Source of the DNA: an uncultured Prevotellaceae bacterium
GTDB taxonomy: Bacteria > Bacteroidota > Bacteroidia > Bacteroidales > Bacteroidaceae
Assembly: GCA_937900485.1 (NCBI GenBank)
Contig: CALCEL010000102.1
Coordinates: forward strand, 14,572-78,571
Direction of reading: 5' to 3'
Length of the DNA: 64,000 nucleotides
Part shown: positions 61,982 to 64,000 of the stretch, piece after piece
Position numbering within the stretch: the stretch's first letter is position 1
How the letters are laid out: each line of letters begins with the position of its first letter
Made by a program: the position numbers and the translations under genes
The notes under the pieces: model-generated
Told to the model about the DNA's origin: nothing
Seen by the model: the letters and a program-made list of their open reading frames with translations, nothing else
Databases searched by the model: none

Positions 61982-62131
61982 AATTGATTCTTTTATAGAT
62001 TGGATGTTATAATCTTTTGTTTGTATCTCTCACATTCTCGTATGCGACCTTCGTCTCCGCTCGCTCCGCTTTCGCTTGTCTGCATCTACTCCCGCCGCGA
62101 ATGTCTTTGTCCCTTGTGAATGTCTGCCGCG

Positions 62132-62518
62132 CTACTTGTCGACCTTGATGAAGCTTGAGTTTTTCATCGTGTTCTTAAGTCTCACAGCGGAACGGAAGTT
62201 GACGTTCTTCACTTTCACTGACGGCGCTCTCAGGTCTTCCTCGTTCTCCACCAGCTTTGACTCCGCCGATACTGAGAACGTTCCAAGCCCGTCTATGTAA
62301 ACATTGTATCCATTCATGAGTTTTGACGCTACAGATGTCGATATCGCCTCTATCGCCGCCCTGAGGTCAGCCACTGTCAGTGTGCATCCTGATGATATCT
62401 CTTGGCATAGGCTCAGTGTGTCTATTGTTCCTTTTGTCACAACCTGGGCGTAGTAGCCTTTCTTCGGCCTTTTACTTATGTTGTCACGCATTGGTGTGAC
62501 TCTGTATGGTATGCTCAT
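62132..62518 (-). CDS. HU-family (HU-HIG) DNA-binding protein
   Basis: A 128-residue HU-like protein from the ATG at 62518 (MSIPYRVTPM). The HIG subfamily pattern is present: an N-terminal extension (RPKKGYYAQVV), the two-helix dimer body (LTVADLRAAIEAISTSVASKL) and the beta-arm start (NVYIDGLGTFSVSAES). These Bacteroidetes-specific proteins bind DNA architecturally; some modulate capsule or OMP operons. The true start could be two codons earlier. A -7 element lies at 62625. Confidence 0.88.
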   Translation of the reverse strand: MSIPYRVTPMRDNISKRPKKGYYAQVVTKGTIDTLSLCQEISSGCTLTVADLRAAIEAISTSVASKLMNGYNVYIDGLGTFSVSAESKLVENEEDLRAPSVKVKNVNFRSAVRLKNTMKNSSFIKVDK

Positions 62519-62624
62519 GAACAACTTCTTTTAGTTCTTTAATTACTTTCTTTTACACCTTTTTTCTTTTATGTCTACGTCTTTCTTTCTTAATCCCTAC
62601 ATCTTATTCTCAAATGGTGTACTG

Positions 62625-62632
62625 CAAAGGTA
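62625..62632 (-). promoter_or_regulatory. -7 element of the HU-like gene
   Basis: Minus strand TACCTTTG fits TAnnTTTG, 107 bp upstream of the HU-like start. Confidence 0.6.
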
Positions 62633-62810
62633 TATATTTAATTTTTTACAGGAAAGAAATTCGGTGTGAAAAAATGTTAAAAAATCTTTTGAGTGTCTTT
62701 TTTTCAAGGTTTAATGCTATTTTTGAGAACCTTTACAGTAGAAAGGTGGATCAATGGTTGATCTTGTGTTTAACTTTTGAATGGTCTTACAACTTAAAAA
62801 GATTTTTACT

Positions 62811-63059
62811 ATGGCAACAAAAAACAGTATTGCATTGGCGGCGGCTTTTGTTAGCGGCGCAGTGATCGGGGCAGCTGCAGGTATCCTTTTCGCACCAGAG
62901 AAAGGTGAGGATCAGAGAAAAAAGATAAAGGACGCTTTGGAGAAGAGCGGTGTTAAGCTTAATAAGGAAGAGTTAAATAAGCTTGTTGAGCGTGTGAAGA
63001 ATGCAGTCACTCCTGGTGCAAAGGAGAATGTTCCGAACGAGGATTTCGACGTAGAGTAA
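62811..63059 (+). CDS. YtxH-domain envelope-associated protein
   Basis: An 82-residue protein from the ATG at 62811. One N-terminal glycine/alanine-rich transmembrane segment (ALAAAFVSGAVIGAAAGILF) is followed by FAPEKGEDQRKKIKDAL and a charged amphipathic helix, the YtxH arrangement. These small proteins are linked to general stress in Firmicutes; function here unknown. It heads a trio with two further small membrane-linked genes. A short inverted repeat GATCAATGGTTGATC (62749-62763) precedes it. Confidence 0.85.
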   Translation: MATKNSIALAAAFVSGAVIGAAAGILFAPEKGEDQRKKIKDALEKSGVKLNKEELNKLVERVKNAVTPGAKENVPNEDFDVE

Positions 63060-63137
63060 TGTTCGAGGTCTTTTCTCAGCGTCTCAGTTGAGATTCGGGA
63101 GGATGATTTTGGTCAGCAATTATAATTATGTGTAACG

Positions 63138-63542
63138 ATGAGTAAACAAGGTCTGATATCAGGCGCTGACATTAAGTTGCTTAGAACGCTGGAGCGTTAC
63201 TTACGGCTTGAGTTGACGGAGAAATTGACTGTGTGCGTGTCATTTGTCATCATAGCATTGGTTGTTTTCGCTCTTGGCTCCAGTGCGGTATTTTTTCTGT
63301 GTTCCGGCTTAGTGATAAGTCTGTCAGATGTTTTAGGCAGTGTGGCTTTGGCCAATTACGTGGTTGGCGGAGGATTGGTTATAATTATCTGCTGTTTTTA
63401 TTTCTTTCGCGTTCCTCTGGTGGAGAATCGTGTTGTCGAGGTTTTGTCCTTAAGTATCTTACGTTCTGAGCTGTTGAAGGGACAAGAGTCCGCAGACAGT
63501 GCAGGGGGTGACGATGCGGAAGAGAAAGGAGGGGCGGAATGA
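63138..63542 (+). CDS. small membrane protein, phage-holin/DUF1469-like
   Basis: A 134-residue protein with two transmembrane segments (~residues 34-62 and 72-98) flanked by a charged N-terminal helix (LRTLERYLRLELTEKL) and an acidic C-terminal tail. The pattern fits the phage_holin_3_6/YqjE (DUF1469) group, whose chromosomal members lie beside YtxH-type genes. It is not part of a phage here. The following gene overlaps its stop (ATGA). Confidence 0.75.
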   Translation: MSKQGLISGADIKLLRTLERYLRLELTEKLTVCVSFVIIALVVFALGSSAVFFLCSGLVISLSDVLGSVALANYVVGGGLVIIICCFYFFRVPLVENRVVEVLSLSILRSELLKGQESADSAGGDDAEEKGGAE

Positions 63543-63790
63543 GAAGTTATAAAAAGAGGTTTTCCTCTCTGGAGGAGCTGAGACAGGAAAAAGGGCAAGT
63601 CGAGAAATGTCTTTCCGCTGAGCTGACGAAGTTTCAAAAGGACGTGGTGGATAGTTTCATGCCGGAGCGTTCTTACATTGACTCTTCAATTCCGTATATG
63701 CGGTACATCGGTTATGGTATGACAGCGTACAGGACTGCTAAGGTGGTAAAGAATATCTTTGATTTCATACATAGGCGCAGTTGGAGGTAA
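63539..63790 (+). CDS. small hypothetical protein, DUF883-like tail gene
   Basis: An 83-residue protein overlapping the previous stop by 4 bp. A charged helical N-terminus (SLEELRQEKGQVEKCLSAEL) leads to a segment with YMRYIGYGMTAYRTAKVVKNI and a basic end. It is the third gene of the YtxH/holin-like trio and plausibly forms a complex with them at the membrane. No family can be named with confidence. Confidence 0.65.
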   Translation: MRSYKKRFSSLEELRQEKGQVEKCLSAELTKFQKDVVDSFMPERSYIDSSIPYMRYIGYGMTAYRTAKVVKNIFDFIHRRSWR

Positions 63791-63851
63791 CGGGCTTTTC
63801 CGCTCACATGACTTTTACTCTATGTATTGATGTCAATGACTGATATAAGTG

Positions 63852-63892
63852 AAAAAGGCCTTTTCGTACATGCCGTACGGAAAGGCCTTTTT
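63852..63892 (+). terminator. terminator of the YtxH trio
   Basis: AAAAAGGCCTTTTCGTAC, 5-nt loop, GTACGGAAAGGCCTTTTT: a long stem with a T-tail, ~60 bp past the last gene. Confidence 0.9.
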
Positions 63893-63945
63893 GGTTTTGT
63901 GTGTTTGTTCTTTGCGGTTGGTGAGATGGTTACTCTCTGAATCTT

Positions 63946-64000
63946 TCTTCCCGAGTCTTATTCGAGCTCTGAAAAGTTCAGGTTAGGACGTTGAAAAGTT
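63946..64000 (+). repeat. dispersed intergenic repeat, copy 4 (cut by window edge)
   Basis: Begins at the TTCCCG-TCTTATTCG block of copies 1 and 3 and continues CAGGTTAGGACGTTGAAAAGTT to the window end. The palindromic leading part seen in the other copies is missing here. Confidence 0.75.

Noticed and set aside
62614..62865. 83-codon ORF overlapping the YtxH gene
   Set aside because: Different frame, AT-rich leader sequence, no motif; the ATG at 62811 gives a standard YtxH protein.
1..64000. CRISPR array, prophage or rRNA operon
   Set aside because: No regularly spaced short repeats with unique spacers, no phage structural genes (the holin-like gene is part of a chromosomal trio), and no rRNA sequence were seen.

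Overview
The window reads as a chromosomal segment of a Prevotella-like member of the Bacteroidales. Evidence: the proteins have a Bacteroidales character (DAHP synthase/chorismate mutase fusion, GIN-domain lipoprotein, membrane-anchored TPR/AraC regulators, HsdR_N gene divergent from holA). Most genes have no Shine-Dalgarno sequence, and many are preceded by the Bacteroidetes -7 element TAnnTTTG, sometimes with a TTTG-like -33 element 19-20 bp upstream. The assignment is by pattern recognition; no database search was run.

Layout. 1-1.3 kb: end of recQ and a TPR protein. 2.2-6.3 kb: minus-strand aromatic amino acid operon (pheA, aminotransferase, DAHP synthase/chorismate mutase, tyrA) preceded by a complete attenuator: promoter, an 18-residue leader peptide with 11 Phe/Tyr codons, antiterminator and terminator. 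6.4-9.7 kb: GIN lipoprotein, GntR regulator and ABC transporter. 9.8-15.5 kb: Nif3-family protein, zinc-ribbon protein, HsdR_N protein, holA, a 1.4-kb AT-rich gene-free tract and an XRE regulator. 15.8-19.3 kb: tRNA-Arg(CCG), clpS and clpA. 19.2-20.8 kb: ECF sigma operon. 21-24.6 kb: phosphoglucomutase/phosphomannomutase and a C69 dipeptidase. 25-28.5 kb: two tandem paralogous TPR/AraC membrane regulators. 29-34.5 kb: tRNA-His(GTG), folD, ffh, DedA, corA and a flavodoxin/ferredoxin protein. 34.6-38.7 kb: serC, serA, DUF1015 and YigZ family genes.

39.2-48.4 kb is the most unusual part: a nine-gene plus-strand cluster joining a nitrogenase-like system (NifB radical SAM protein, two NifX-like proteins, NifH, and NifD-like and NifK-like component 1 subunits) to three PLP sulfur-metabolism enzymes (a cysteine synthase, a second cysteine/cystathionine synthase-like enzyme, and a cystathionine gamma-synthase/lyase family enzyme). 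There is no nifE or nifN. The mix resembles the methylthio-alkane reductase concept (a nitrogenase-like C-S bond reductase feeding methanethiol into amino acids) more than nitrogen fixation. The cluster has its own promoter with an array of ATACC/GGTAT half-sites, two strong Shine-Dalgarno sequences, and an IS66-like relic on one side with a related 102-bp MITE-like element on the other, all suggesting lateral acquisition.

48.7-62.5 kb: envelope and proteostasis genes on the minus strand (ppiD-like, LptC-like, TPR, outer membrane protein, DEAD-box helicase, LptF/G permease, tgt, lon, SPOR lipoprotein, HU-like protein). 62.8-63.8 kb: a plus-strand trio of small envelope proteins (YtxH and holin-like). 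A dispersed repeat of about 330 bp occurs three times, with a fourth copy running off the right edge; each copy lies in an intergenic gap downstream of genes.
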